Positions 1 to 7,110 of a stretch of 64,000 nucleotides of DNA are shown here, piece by piece; position 1 is the stretch's first letter; each line of letters begins with the position of its first letter. The stretch covers positions 1,426,001-1,490,000 of the forward strand of contig CAWGLW010000006.1 of NCBI GenBank assembly GCA_963823525.1, in the 5' to 3' direction. Origin of the DNA: CAWGLW01 sp963823525. GTDB lineage: Bacteria; Pseudomonadota; Gammaproteobacteria; Steroidobacterales; Steroidobacteraceae. A program made the translations under genes and the position numbers. Under the pieces are notes generated by a model, which worked only from the letters and a program-made list of their open reading frames with translations, had not been told where the DNA came from and made no database searches.

Positions 1-842
1 GGGTGCATGACGGCTCGATCCAGCAGCGCATGAAGGCGGGTTCCGAGCTGCGCGACGCTGCGTACGAAGGTTTGCTGTTCGAGGATTTCGCGGATCTCGC
101 GAACCGAATCGGCTTCAATTTCGACGATCTTTGCATCGATGTCACGGATCAGTTTCTGCGGTGGACCCTCAGCGGCGAGTTTTCCCTGGTCGAGAATGGC
201 CAGTCGATGGCACCTCTCCGCTTCGTCCATGTAGTGCGTCGATACGAGAATGGTCGTCCCGTCATCGACCAGTTCAAAGAGATTGGCCCAGAAGTCACGC
301 CGGTTCTGCGGATCGACCGCGCTGGTAGGCTCATCCAGGAGCAACAATTCGGGCTCGTGCAGCGTTGCAGCGGCAAGCGCCAGGCGCTGCTTCTGCCCCC
401 CCGACAAAGTACCGGCGCGCTGCTTTCTTCGGTCCGCCAGGTCATACCGATCGAGTTGCCGCGTGACAGCACCGACGCGTTTCGCGCCGGTGAGACCGTA
501 AATGCGACTCATGAAGTTCAGGTTCTCGGCTACGCTCAGGTCTTCCCACAAGGAAAAGCGCTGCGTCATGTAACCGAGCCGCAAACGCAAGCGTTCCGCG
601 TCCTGCGGCATCGTCAGGCCCAGGATCTCGCAGGTGCCACTTGTGGGTTTCAATAAGCCGCAAAACATCCGGATCGTCGTCGACTTGCCGGAGCCGTTCG
701 GGCCGAGAAACCCGTAGATCTCGGCCCGCGGGACGTCCAGAGACAGGTGATCGACGGCGACGAGGTGCCCGAAGGAGCGGGTCAGTTCGCGGGCGACAAT
801 AGCGACATCACGCTGCACCGCCGGCTGCTCAGGTCTCGTCAC
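1..842 (-). CDS. ABC transporter ATP-binding protein (3' end outside window)
   Basis: ATPase of a drug or export type ABC transporter. The reading frame on the minus strand stays open to the window edge, so the C-terminus is missing and about 280 residues are visible. Walker A reads GPNGSGKST (about residue 45), the signature LSGGQKQR follows at about 150, then Walker B LLLLDEPTSAVDP and a switch histidine in STHYMDEAE. Several starts are possible: GTG at 842, which overlaps the 3' end of the upstream HlyD-like gene by 14 nt, or GTG at 818. I prefer 842 because overlaps are common here, but no strong ribosome binding site settles it. With the adjacent membrane-fusion lipoprotein it resembles YbhFSR-type exporters. 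The permeases should lie beyond the left edge. The substrate is unknown. Confidence 0.88.
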   Translation of the reverse strand, partial: MTRPEQPAVQRDVAIVARELTRSFGHLVAVDHLSLDVPRAEIYGFLGPNGSGKSTTIRMFCGLLKPTSGTCEILGLTMPQDAERLRLRLGYMTQRFSLWEDLSVAENLNFMSRIYGLTGAKRVGAVTRQLDRYDLADRRKQRAGTLSGGQKQRLALAAATLHEPELLLLDEPTSAVDPQNRRDFWANLFELVDDGTTILVSTHYMDEAERCHRLAILDQGKLAAEGPPQKLIRDIDAKIVEIEADSVREIREILEQQTFVRSVAQLGTRLHALLDRAVMH

Positions 843-1794
843 GCAGGCGAACCTGCACCGGGATGCCGGAGGGCAGTGCTCTGGCCGTATCCTCGGGCAG
901 ATCGATTTCGGCCAGAAAGGCGAGTCGGCTGCGGTCACGCTGCGTCAGACTGTAATACGGCGTGAACGAAGCCTGCGTCGCAACGAATCTGACGCGACCG
1001 CGAAAGACTGTGTCGATTCCGTCCACCCGCACGTCGACCTCTACGCCGGGTGAGAAGCTTTGCCGCAGGGGTTCCGGAACATGCACCCGCGCGAACGGTG
1101 TGCTGTCGGCCAGCATCACCACTAAAGTCGCCCCGGCCGGCGGGCGTTCGCCCCTGCGATAAGGAAGCGCCTCGACAATGCCGTTACGTGGCGCCGCGAG
1201 GGTGTAACGCTGCGCCGAGGTTTCGACTTCCGCCAGATCAGCCCGCGCCCGGTCAACAGCGGCCCTGGCCTGGTCGAGTTCTTCGATCCGGGTTCCCTCG
1301 ATCAGCAGGTCAAGACGGGCCCGTGCCTGCTTTTGTCGGGCTGATGCCTCATCGAGGCTGGCCTGTGCCCGATCAAGTTCCGAGCGGCTCAGCAGCTGCT
1401 TTTCTACCAGGCTGTCGACACGCTCGTATTCGCGTCGTGTCGTGGCGAGGCTGGAAGCGGCCGCCGCGAGTTGTGCTCTTGCATCGGCAATTTCATCCGG
1501 CCGCGGGCCGTGAGTCAGCTCCGCGAACCGATGTTCGGCCTGGGCGAGTGTCGCCTGGCCACCGGCGAGCCGAGCCGCCATTTCGCCTTCAGCCTGCCTC
1601 AGCAGGGGCTGGCCTGTCGCGACCGTTTCGCCCTCCCGGACCATTATTTCAACGATCGGCTCCCGCGCTTCGGCCGTCAGCTCGAGACGGTCGCGTTCAA
1701 GGGTGCCCAGTACCTCGGGTCCCGGATCTCCGCGTCCGCATGCCGCCTGGACCGCGCAACCTGCTATCAGGATGATGATCAGCCGTGCCTTCAC
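829..1794 (-). CDS. HlyD-family membrane-fusion lipoprotein of the ABC exporter
   Basis: Periplasmic adaptor subunit, 321 aa, that would link the ABC exporter to the outer membrane. It has a short hydrophobic signal with Cys residues at 13 (IAGC) and 19 (QAAC), either of which could be the lipidated residue. A biotinyl-lipoyl-like half follows (EIMVREGETVATGQPLL, about 50-66), then a long Ala/Glu/Arg-rich coiled-coil hairpin (about 75-190), the second lipoyl half (TLAAPRNGIVEALPYRRGE) and a beta-barrel domain. This is the order expected in HlyD/YhiI adaptors. The start is GTG at 1794, preceded on the minus strand by a GGAG motif about 8 nt upstream. The gene overlaps the ATPase gene downstream, so the two are very likely cotranscribed. 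Confidence 0.88.
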   Translation of the reverse strand: MKARLIIILIAGCAVQAACGRGDPGPEVLGTLERDRLELTAEAREPIVEIMVREGETVATGQPLLRQAEGEMAARLAGGQATLAQAEHRFAELTHGPRPDEIADARAQLAAAASSLATTRREYERVDSLVEKQLLSRSELDRAQASLDEASARQKQARARLDLLIEGTRIEELDQARAAVDRARADLAEVETSAQRYTLAAPRNGIVEALPYRRGERPPAGATLVVMLADSTPFARVHVPEPLRQSFSPGVEVDVRVDGIDTVFRGRVRFVATQASFTPYYSLTQRDRSRLAFLAEIDLPEDTARALPSGIPVQVRLRDET

Positions 1795-2071
1795 TTGAGG
1801 ACTCCGATGAAAGCGTAAGCGTGGCGCCTGTCAATTCGCGGGCCGCCAGGGCGACATCGAAGCGCCCATACGGCTTCGTCGGGCCAGACCCGGAGGTCGC
1901 TTTTGTAACGCACTTGTGGACGCTCGAGTTTGGCCTTGATGCTATTCCCGGCGGCGGCGTGTCCGCATTCCCGAATCGCATCTGACACCTGGAGTCATTT
2001 TACTGCCCCGCCCGCGGAACCGTTTCCCGGCCCCGAATACGTCGAGAGCGAGCATGGCACAGTGCCGGACA
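1795..2071 (-). other. gap between yicC and the exporter genes, no convincing gene
   Basis: This 277-nt gap lies downstream of yicC and upstream of the HlyD-like gene. A minus-strand frame from 1988 to 1791 (65 codons) ends in a GTGA overlap with the HlyD start, but it resembles no family I know and has no clear ribosome binding site. The gap more likely holds the exporter promoter. No terminator with a T-tract is visible. Confidence 0.3.
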
Positions 2072-2941
2072 CTACTCGATGTTCTGCACCTGTTCGCGCA
2101 TTTGCTCGATCAGCACTTTCATGTCGACCGCCGCGCGGGTCGTCTCGACGTCCTGTGACTTAGACGACAGCGTATTGGCCTCGCGGTTCATTTCCTGCAT
2201 CAGGAAATCCAGGCGCCGCCCGGCCGGCTCGTTGGCGTCGAGCACGCTCAGGGTCTCCGTCACGTGGCTGCCGAGCCGATCGAGTTCTTCCTCGACGTCC
2301 ATTTTGTAGGCGATCAGCGCCAGTTCCTGTTCCAGCCGCTCAGGTTCGATCTGCGTCGAAAGCTGCTGGACGCGGTCGCGCACTTTGTCTCGAATGCGCG
2401 CACTGACTTCCGGCAGACGGGCGCGCACGTTCGCGATCCGCTCGGTGAGTTCGGTGCAGCGGCTGCTGATCATCTCGTGAATACGGGCGCCCTCGCGACC
2501 GCGCGTCTCACCGAGCTCCACGGCGGTTTCCTCGAGCAACGCGAGCGCCTCACCGATCAGCGGTTTGTTGTCCCTTTCGGCTTCGCGAATGACGCCCGGC
2601 CAGCGCAGGATATCGAATGGATTCGTCGGGCCAGCTATACCGCCGACCATGCTGCCCACATCGGCTGAGCGCTCGAGCAATTGCTTGACCAGTGGGCCGT
2701 TCAACTCGAGTTCGGAACCTCCCGGCGGTGCACCTCGCAGGTAGATCCCGGCGTCGACCTTGCCGCGCCGCAGGATCCTGCTGAGCAACCCGCGAGCGTC
2801 GTTTTCCAGACTGCGCAGTTCATCTGGCAGGCGCAGGGTCAGCTCGAGGTAGCGGTGGTTGACGGCCCGCAACTCGCAGGTCAACTGGCCCCACGGCCCC
2901 GGCCGTTCCCGGCGCGCAAAGCCGGTCATGCTGCGAATCAT
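2072..2941 (-). CDS. yicC: YicC family stress-induced endoribonuclease
   Basis: A 289-aa protein of the YicC/YloC family, recently linked to endoribonuclease activity and RNA turnover. It has the family N-terminus MIRSMTGFARRE followed by the conserved ELRAVNHRYLEL, and the C-terminal DUF1732 block with FLMQEMNREANTLSSKS and the ending around VDMKVLIEQMREQVQNIE. Length matches the family (about 287-290). It is divergent from the PP2C phosphatase gene, with a 115-nt shared intergenic region. In many gammaproteobacteria yicC lies beside rph, and here rph is just across this divergent promoter, which supports the assignment. Confidence 0.95.
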   Translation of the reverse strand: MIRSMTGFARRERPGPWGQLTCELRAVNHRYLELTLRLPDELRSLENDARGLLSRILRRGKVDAGIYLRGAPPGGSELELNGPLVKQLLERSADVGSMVGGIAGPTNPFDILRWPGVIREAERDNKPLIGEALALLEETAVELGETRGREGARIHEMISSRCTELTERIANVRARLPEVSARIRDKVRDRVQQLSTQIEPERLEQELALIAYKMDVEEELDRLGSHVTETLSVLDANEPAGRRLDFLMQEMNREANTLSSKSQDVETTRAAVDMKVLIEQMREQVQNIE

Positions 2942-3056
2942 TCGGGTCTCCGCATCGGAATCGATGTGTATTCAGCGCTTGGTCGCGGCGGGCCCACTTA
3001 CGGGAGGCCTGCGTGGAGTGTTATAAAGCTCCGTTGAGTGTACATGAGAAGAAGAC

Positions 3057-3818
3057 GTGCCGGAGCGACCCTTGCACATTGAGCACGCGGATATCAGCCT
3101 GCTCGGCCATCGCGACGAGAACCAGGACCGAGTCGCCATCGCGCTTGGCGACGGTTCTGCGTTACTGGCCGTCGTCGATGGGATGGGAGGGCACGCCGAC
3201 GGTGCCCGCGCGGCAGAGCTCGCGATCCGCAGCATGGTTGACGATTTCTGGGAGACCAGCCGGCCATTCTTTGATCCCGACGGATTCCTCCACCTGATGA
3301 TTGGCCGGGCTCATGAGGCCGTGGCCGCTATCGGTAAAGGTCTGCCGCCGGAAGCCCGGCCGCGGGCCACCTGTGTTGTCGGTATCGTTCAGGGCTCGAG
3401 CGCCTGGTGGGCTCACGTGGGCGACAGTCGCGCCTACTGGCTGCGCAACGACGAGGTGCTCGCGCGCACGCGTGATCACAGCCACGTCGAACTGCTGCTG
3501 CGGGCCGGGCGTATTACCGAGGAGCAGGCACATGAACACCCAATGCGAAACTACGTTGAATGTTGTATCGGCGGCGAGCCAGTCCTGCCCGAGATGAGCC
3601 TGGCCGGACGTCACACGCTTGAGCCTGGCGACGTGCTGATGCTGTGCTCAGACGGTCTTTGGTCGGGGCTCAAGGATCAGCAGATCGCGGCCTTGGGTAC
3701 CTGCCCCGCTGGCGGGCTGCGTGAAGCGCTGCTCTCACTTGGTGAGCAGGCCGTGCATGCGAACGCACCGTTTTCCGATAACACGACCGCTGCCGCGGTG
3801 CGCTGGATCGGCCCCTGA
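3057..3818 (+). CDS. PP2C-family serine/threonine protein phosphatase
   Basis: Cytoplasmic metal-dependent protein phosphatase, 253 aa, a bare catalytic domain. The motifs occur in order: GHRDENQDRVAI (about 15-26), AVVDGMGGHADG (metal-binding Asp-Gly, about 40), VGDSRAYWLR (about 122), MLCSDGLWSGL (about 195) and DNTTAAAVRW at the C-terminus. The GTG start at 3057 opens MPERPLHIEHADIS. It is the first gene of a plus-strand run with rph, rdgB and hemW; the gap to rph is only 19 nt. It resembles Stp1/PrpC stand-alone phosphatases that act on Hanks-type kinase targets, but no partner kinase is in this window, so the substrate is unknown. Confidence 0.9.
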   Translation: MPERPLHIEHADISLLGHRDENQDRVAIALGDGSALLAVVDGMGGHADGARAAELAIRSMVDDFWETSRPFFDPDGFLHLMIGRAHEAVAAIGKGLPPEARPRATCVVGIVQGSSAWWAHVGDSRAYWLRNDEVLARTRDHSHVELLLRAGRITEEQAHEHPMRNYVECCIGGEPVLPEMSLAGRHTLEPGDVLMLCSDGLWSGLKDQQIAALGTCPAGGLREALLSLGEQAVHANAPFSDNTTAAAVRWIGP

Positions 3819-3837
3819 AAACCCGGGAGTGGACGTT

Positions 3838-4560
3838 TTGAGACCCAGTGGCCGAGCCCAGGATGAAATGCGCCGGATCCGGATCACGCCCGGATTTACC
3901 CGACACGCGGAAGGATCCGTGCTGGTCGAATTCGGCGACACGCGGGTGCTGGTAACGGCCAGCGTCGAGGAATTTGTGCCCTCGTTTCTGCGCGGCAAGG
4001 GCGAGGGCTGGGTCACCGCCGAATACGGCATGTTGCCCCGGGCGACACACACGCGGTCATCGCGCGAAGCCGCCCGTGGCAAGCAAAGTGGCCGCACGCT
4101 TGAAATCCAGCGGCTGATCGGACGCTCAATGCGTGCCGTCGTCGACCTGCGGGCTCTGGGCGAGCGGACAGTGACGCTGGACTGCGATGTTCTGCAGGCC
4201 GATGGCGGCACTCGCACTGCGGCGATCACCGGTGCCTACGTCGCATTGCACGATGCCGTGGAGCATCTGCGCCGGAACCGCCGGCTTGCGAGAAATCCAC
4301 TGCACGGCCAGGTCGCCGCGGTATCGGTTGGCATCGTCGGCGGCGTGCCGGTACTCGATCTCGACTATGCCGAGGACTCCGGTGCCGAAACCGACATGAA
4401 CATCGTGATGAACAATGGCGGGGCTTTCATCGAAATCCAGGGCACCGCGGAAGGCCACGCCTTTCGCCGCCATGAACTCGATGAGATGCTGGCACTTGCA
4501 ACCGAGGGTTGCCAGCAGCTGTTTTCGACCCAGCTCGAGGCGCTCGCAGGGCGCAACTGA
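3838..4560 (+). CDS. rph: ribonuclease PH
   Basis: Phosphorolytic 3'-to-5' exoribonuclease that trims tRNA 3' ends using phosphate, 240 aa, and works as a hexamer. The start is TTG at 3838, preceded by GGGAGTGG. It gives the family N-terminus LRPSGRAQDEMR, and a longer start (GTG 3829) is less likely. Diagnostic blocks include HAEGSVLVEFGDTRVL, GWVTAEYGMLPRATHTR, REAARGKQSGRTLEIQRLIGRS, the phosphate-site run TLDCDVLQADGGTRTAAITG, and DLDYAEDSGAETDMNIVM. Length equals that of E. coli RNase PH. It is followed after 3 nt by rdgB, a common neighbour. Confidence 0.97.
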   Translation: MRPSGRAQDEMRRIRITPGFTRHAEGSVLVEFGDTRVLVTASVEEFVPSFLRGKGEGWVTAEYGMLPRATHTRSSREAARGKQSGRTLEIQRLIGRSMRAVVDLRALGERTVTLDCDVLQADGGTRTAAITGAYVALHDAVEHLRRNRRLARNPLHGQVAAVSVGIVGGVPVLDLDYAEDSGAETDMNIVMNNGGAFIEIQGTAEGHAFRRHELDEMLALATEGCQQLFSTQLEALAGRN

Positions 4561-4563
4561 GCG

Positions 4564-5181
4564 ATGTCGGCTGTCGCCGCGAAGCTTGTGCTGGCCACCG
4601 GCAATCCGGGCAAGCTCGAAGAGATGCGTGCGATTCTCGCGCCCTGGAAGATCGATGTGCGCGCCTTGTCCGAGTTTACCGACGACGCCGCCGAAGAATC
4701 GGGCCTGAGTTTCGTCGAGAACGCGATACTGAAGGCGCGATTTGCCGCCGAGGTGTCAGGACTCGCGGCGATAGCGGACGACTCCGGACTCGAAGTGGAT
4801 GCTTTGCAGGGGGCACCGGGGATTTACTCGGCCCGTTACGCGGGTGAAGGCGCTGACGATGAGGCCAACCGGCGCCGTCTGTTGCGTGAACTCGGCGCGC
4901 TGGGTGCCGTCGAGCGAAGCGCCCGGTTTCGATGTGCAATGGTCTATATGCGCTGGCCGACGGACCCGGCGCCGATTGTCTGCCAGGCGAGCTGGGAGGG
5001 TTCCATCGCCAGAGCCCCGGCCGGTGAGGGCGGGTTCGGCTACGACCCGCTGTTCTGTCCGGACGGTATCGACGGCACCGCCGCAGAGATGCCCCGCGAT
5101 CAGAAGAATCGGCTCAGTCATCGCGCGCAGGCGCTCAGGAATCTTCTCCATGCCCTGCCACTGGGCACCACTCGACCGTGA
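4564..5181 (+). CDS. rdgB: XTP/dITP pyrophosphatase (RdgB/HAM1)
   Basis: House-cleaning nucleoside triphosphate pyrophosphatase that hydrolyses dITP, XTP and dXTP to monophosphates, preventing incorporation of deaminated purines. 205 aa, family length. The nucleotide-binding start LVLATGNPGKLEEM is at residues 8-21, followed by FVENAILKARFAA, the catalytic and metal-binding ADDSGLEVDAL, the GIYSARYAG loop, and GGFGYDPLFCPDG. The C-terminal KNRLSHRAQAL helix is typical. It starts 3 nt after rph and its TGA overlaps the GTG start of hemW, so translation of the three genes is probably coupled. Confidence 0.96.
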   Translation: MSAVAAKLVLATGNPGKLEEMRAILAPWKIDVRALSEFTDDAAEESGLSFVENAILKARFAAEVSGLAAIADDSGLEVDALQGAPGIYSARYAGEGADDEANRRRLLRELGALGAVERSARFRCAMVYMRWPTDPAPIVCQASWEGSIARAPAGEGGFGYDPLFCPDGIDGTAAEMPRDQKNRLSHRAQALRNLLHALPLGTTRP

Positions 5182-6389
5182 ACGAAGGCGCTTTGCCGCT
5201 TGGTCTTTACGTCCACATGCCATGGTGTGTGCGCAAGTGCCCCTATTGCGACTTCAACTCGCATGCGCTGTCGCGCGAAGGTCTGCCCGAGCAAGCCTAC
5301 GTACAGGCCCTGCTCGATGACCTCGCGTTTGCCGCCCGCGATGTCCGCGACCGTGAAATCATCTCGGTCTTCTTTGGTGGCGGTACGCCAAGCCTTTTTG
5401 CGCCAGAATCCATAGCCCGGGTGCTGGCTCGTGCTCGGGATTTCTTCGAACTCGGCCCGTTCACCGAGATTACGCTCGAGGCTAACCCGGGCACGGTCGA
5501 GCGCGGTAGTTTCGCCGGTTATCGGGATGCGGGCATCAACCGGGTCTCTCTGGGTGCGCAGAGTTTTGACGACGGGCAACTCGCCTCGCTCGGCCGCGTG
5601 CACCGGCATGAGGAGACCTGGCGAGCGGTCGCGGATCTGAGCGCCGCCGGCATCCGGAACTTCAACCTCGACCTGATGTATGCATTGCCTGGCCAGTCGC
5701 TGGCAGCCGCGCTGCAGGACATCGAATCAGCGCTGGATGCGGCCCCTAGCCATATTTCGCACTACCAGTTGACGCTCGAGCCCGGCACGGCGTTTGCCAG
5801 GAAGCCGCCCGAACTGCCGGACGATGAACTGTCCTATGAGATGCAGCTGGCTTGCCAGGCGCGCCTGGCGGCGCGCGGATACAGACATTACGAAGTTTCC
5901 GCTTATGCGCGCGATTCGACTCACTGCCTACACAACCTCAACTACTGGCAATTCGGCGACTACCTTGGCATTGGCGCCGGGGCGCACGGAAAACTGACCG
6001 ACCCGGAGACCGGTGCCGTGATCCGATCGGCCCGAGTTCGCGCGCCTGCGCGTTATCTCGCCGCGGCTTCCGCGGCCGCTCGGATCGACGAGTTAAGGGT
6101 GGTCAACACGGAAGAACTGCCGTTCGAATTCTTCCTGAATGCAATGCGGCTGGTCGATGGTTTCGAGAGCCGCCTGTTTGAGGCTCGGACCGGTTTGCGA
6201 TGGCCGGACATCGCCAACCAGGTCGAGCAGGCCCAGCAAAGGAGGCTGTTGCAGGCGCTTCCGGATGGCCGCTGGCGCCCGAGCGCGCTCGGGCGTCGTT
6301 TCCTTGACGATCTGCAGATGATTTTCCTGCCCGCAACCGCTGGTGAGAAATCGACCCGAGGGCGATCTGAGGCCTCTCGGTCAGCGTAG
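5178..6389 (+). CDS. hemW: radical SAM protein HemW (heme chaperone, CPO-like)
   Basis: Radical SAM family protein of 403 aa, formerly annotated as oxygen-independent coproporphyrinogen III oxidase. HemW is now thought to bind heme and deliver it to respiratory enzymes. The radical SAM motif CX3CX2C is at C17, C21 and C24 (WCVRKCPYCDF). The GGGTPS glycine-rich motif (about 66), TLEANPGTVE and LGAQSFDDGQL follow, as does the HemW C-terminal domain. The start is GTG at 5178, overlapping the rdgB stop (GTGA). It lacks the N-terminal extension and extra cysteine of true HemN, which favours HemW. The TAG stop at 6387 sits right next to the first DnaA-box-like site. Confidence 0.93.
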   Translation: MNEGALPLGLYVHMPWCVRKCPYCDFNSHALSREGLPEQAYVQALLDDLAFAARDVRDREIISVFFGGGTPSLFAPESIARVLARARDFFELGPFTEITLEANPGTVERGSFAGYRDAGINRVSLGAQSFDDGQLASLGRVHRHEETWRAVADLSAAGIRNFNLDLMYALPGQSLAAALQDIESALDAAPSHISHYQLTLEPGTAFARKPPELPDDELSYEMQLACQARLAARGYRHYEVSAYARDSTHCLHNLNYWQFGDYLGIGAGAHGKLTDPETGAVIRSARVRAPARYLAAASAAARIDELRVVNTEELPFEFFLNAMRLVDGFESRLFEARTGLRWPDIANQVEQAQQRRLLQALPDGRWRPSALGRRFLDDLQMIFLPATAGEKSTRGRSEASRSA

Positions 6390-6600
6390 TTATTCACAGC
6401 AGTTGCGAGCGCCGAGATTTCGCCACGTTATGAAGGCTATTCGAAGTGAAATATTAGAGCGGCGCTTTAACTACATGATTAATATAGGTTTAACATTATG
6501 GTCAAAATTTGACCAATGCGAAGACCGCTGCGTGTCACCCGAGGTGCGAGCATCGGTGGCCGAGGTCATCCACAGAGATATCCACAGGATTTGTGGATAA
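6390..6600. promoter_or_regulatory. AT-rich region with a cluster of DnaA boxes
   Basis: A non-coding stretch between hemW and rpmE. DnaA-box-like 9-mers: TTATTCACA at 6390-6398 (fits TTATNCACA), TCATCCACA at 6566-6574 and ATATCCACA at 6578-6586 (one mismatch each), and a perfect TTATCCACA on the minus strand at 6592-6600. The segment between them, about 6436-6515, is far richer in A+T than its surroundings and contains the 15-bp inverted repeat at 6500-6514. Spaced DnaA boxes next to an AT-rich unwinding-like stretch fit a replication origin, a DnaA-titration site or DnaA control of rpmE. Which one cannot be decided here. Confidence 0.6.
6500..6514. repeat. inverted repeat GGTCAAA-a-TTTGACC
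   Basis: A perfect inverted repeat with 7-bp arms and a single central base, inside the AT-rich segment between hemW and rpmE. It has the form of a dimeric repressor or regulator operator. No T-tract follows, so it is not a terminator. Confidence 0.55.
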
Positions 6601-6678
6601 ATGACCGACCCGGCCAGGCTGCACCCAACCGGTTCAGCCACGGGACTGCCGGGCGCGATGGCGACGGCTCTGCCGGAC

Positions 6679-6707
6679 TTGTCAGCGGTGCGGGCGAGAC
6701 CTATACT
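6679..6707 (+). promoter_or_regulatory. sigma-70 promoter for rpmE
   Basis: TTGTCA at 6679-6684 and TATACT at 6702-6707 are separated by exactly 17 bp, a near-consensus housekeeping promoter. Transcription would begin near 6714, about 34 nt before the rpmE ATG. Confidence 0.65.
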
Positions 6708-6747
6708 GCGCGCCCTTTTTCCGACCAGACCTGCAGGAATCGCGGCC

Positions 6748-6951
6748 ATGAAGAGCGGTATCCACCCCGAGTACAAGAAGATCACCGTTACCTGCAGCTG
6801 TGGCAACAGCTTCGAGACGCGTTCGACGCTTGGTGAAGACCTGCAGATCGAAGTCTGCTCGAATTGCCATCCGTTCTACACCGGTAAGCAGAAAATCGTC
6901 GACACGGGCGGCCGGGTCGATCGTTTCCGCAAGAAGTACGCGCGCGGCTGA
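6748..6951 (+). CDS. rpmE: 50S ribosomal protein L31
   Basis: Ribosomal protein L31, 67 aa, on the large subunit surface near the 5S rRNA and the subunit bridge. The start MKSGIHPEYKKITVTCSCG is typical. Cysteines in TCSCGNSF and EVCSNCHPFYTG mark it as the zinc-binding C+ form, which also serves as a zinc reserve in bacteria that carry a zinc-free paralogue. The C-terminus GRVDRFRKKYARG is conserved. A good promoter lies upstream and a GC hairpin follows the stop. It is probably a single-gene transcript. Confidence 0.97.
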   Translation: MKSGIHPEYKKITVTCSCGNSFETRSTLGEDLQIEVCSNCHPFYTGKQKIVDTGGRVDRFRKKYARG

Positions 6952-6980
6952 GTCCGCGGTTGCAGGGGCTTTGATCGAAC

Positions 6981-6999
6981 GGGGCGCCACAGGCGCCCC
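6981..6999 (+). terminator. GC-rich hairpin after rpmE
   Basis: A perfect 8-bp stem GGGGCGCC/GGCGCCCC closes on a 3-nt ACA loop about 30 nt past the rpmE stop. No run of T follows, so it may stabilise the 3' end or act as a weak terminator. Confidence 0.5.
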
Positions 7000-7110
7000 G
7001 TCTCGTATGGGCGCCGCTCAATTTAAAACAGGGTCGATGGAAACTCCTTGCACAGCGAGGCACTCTATAGTCTGAGTCTGGACGTATTAAAAAGAGACTA
7101 CGAACGCCTT

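Noticed and set aside
1697..1981. Minus-strand frame at the HlyD start as a possible degraded regulator gene
   Set aside because: No TetR or other regulator motif; overlaps the first HlyD codons in another frame.
7048..7071. TTGCAC and TATAGT before the M48 protease gene as a sigma-70 promoter
   Set aside because: The spacer is only 12 bp, too short; TATAGT alone may still be a -10 element.
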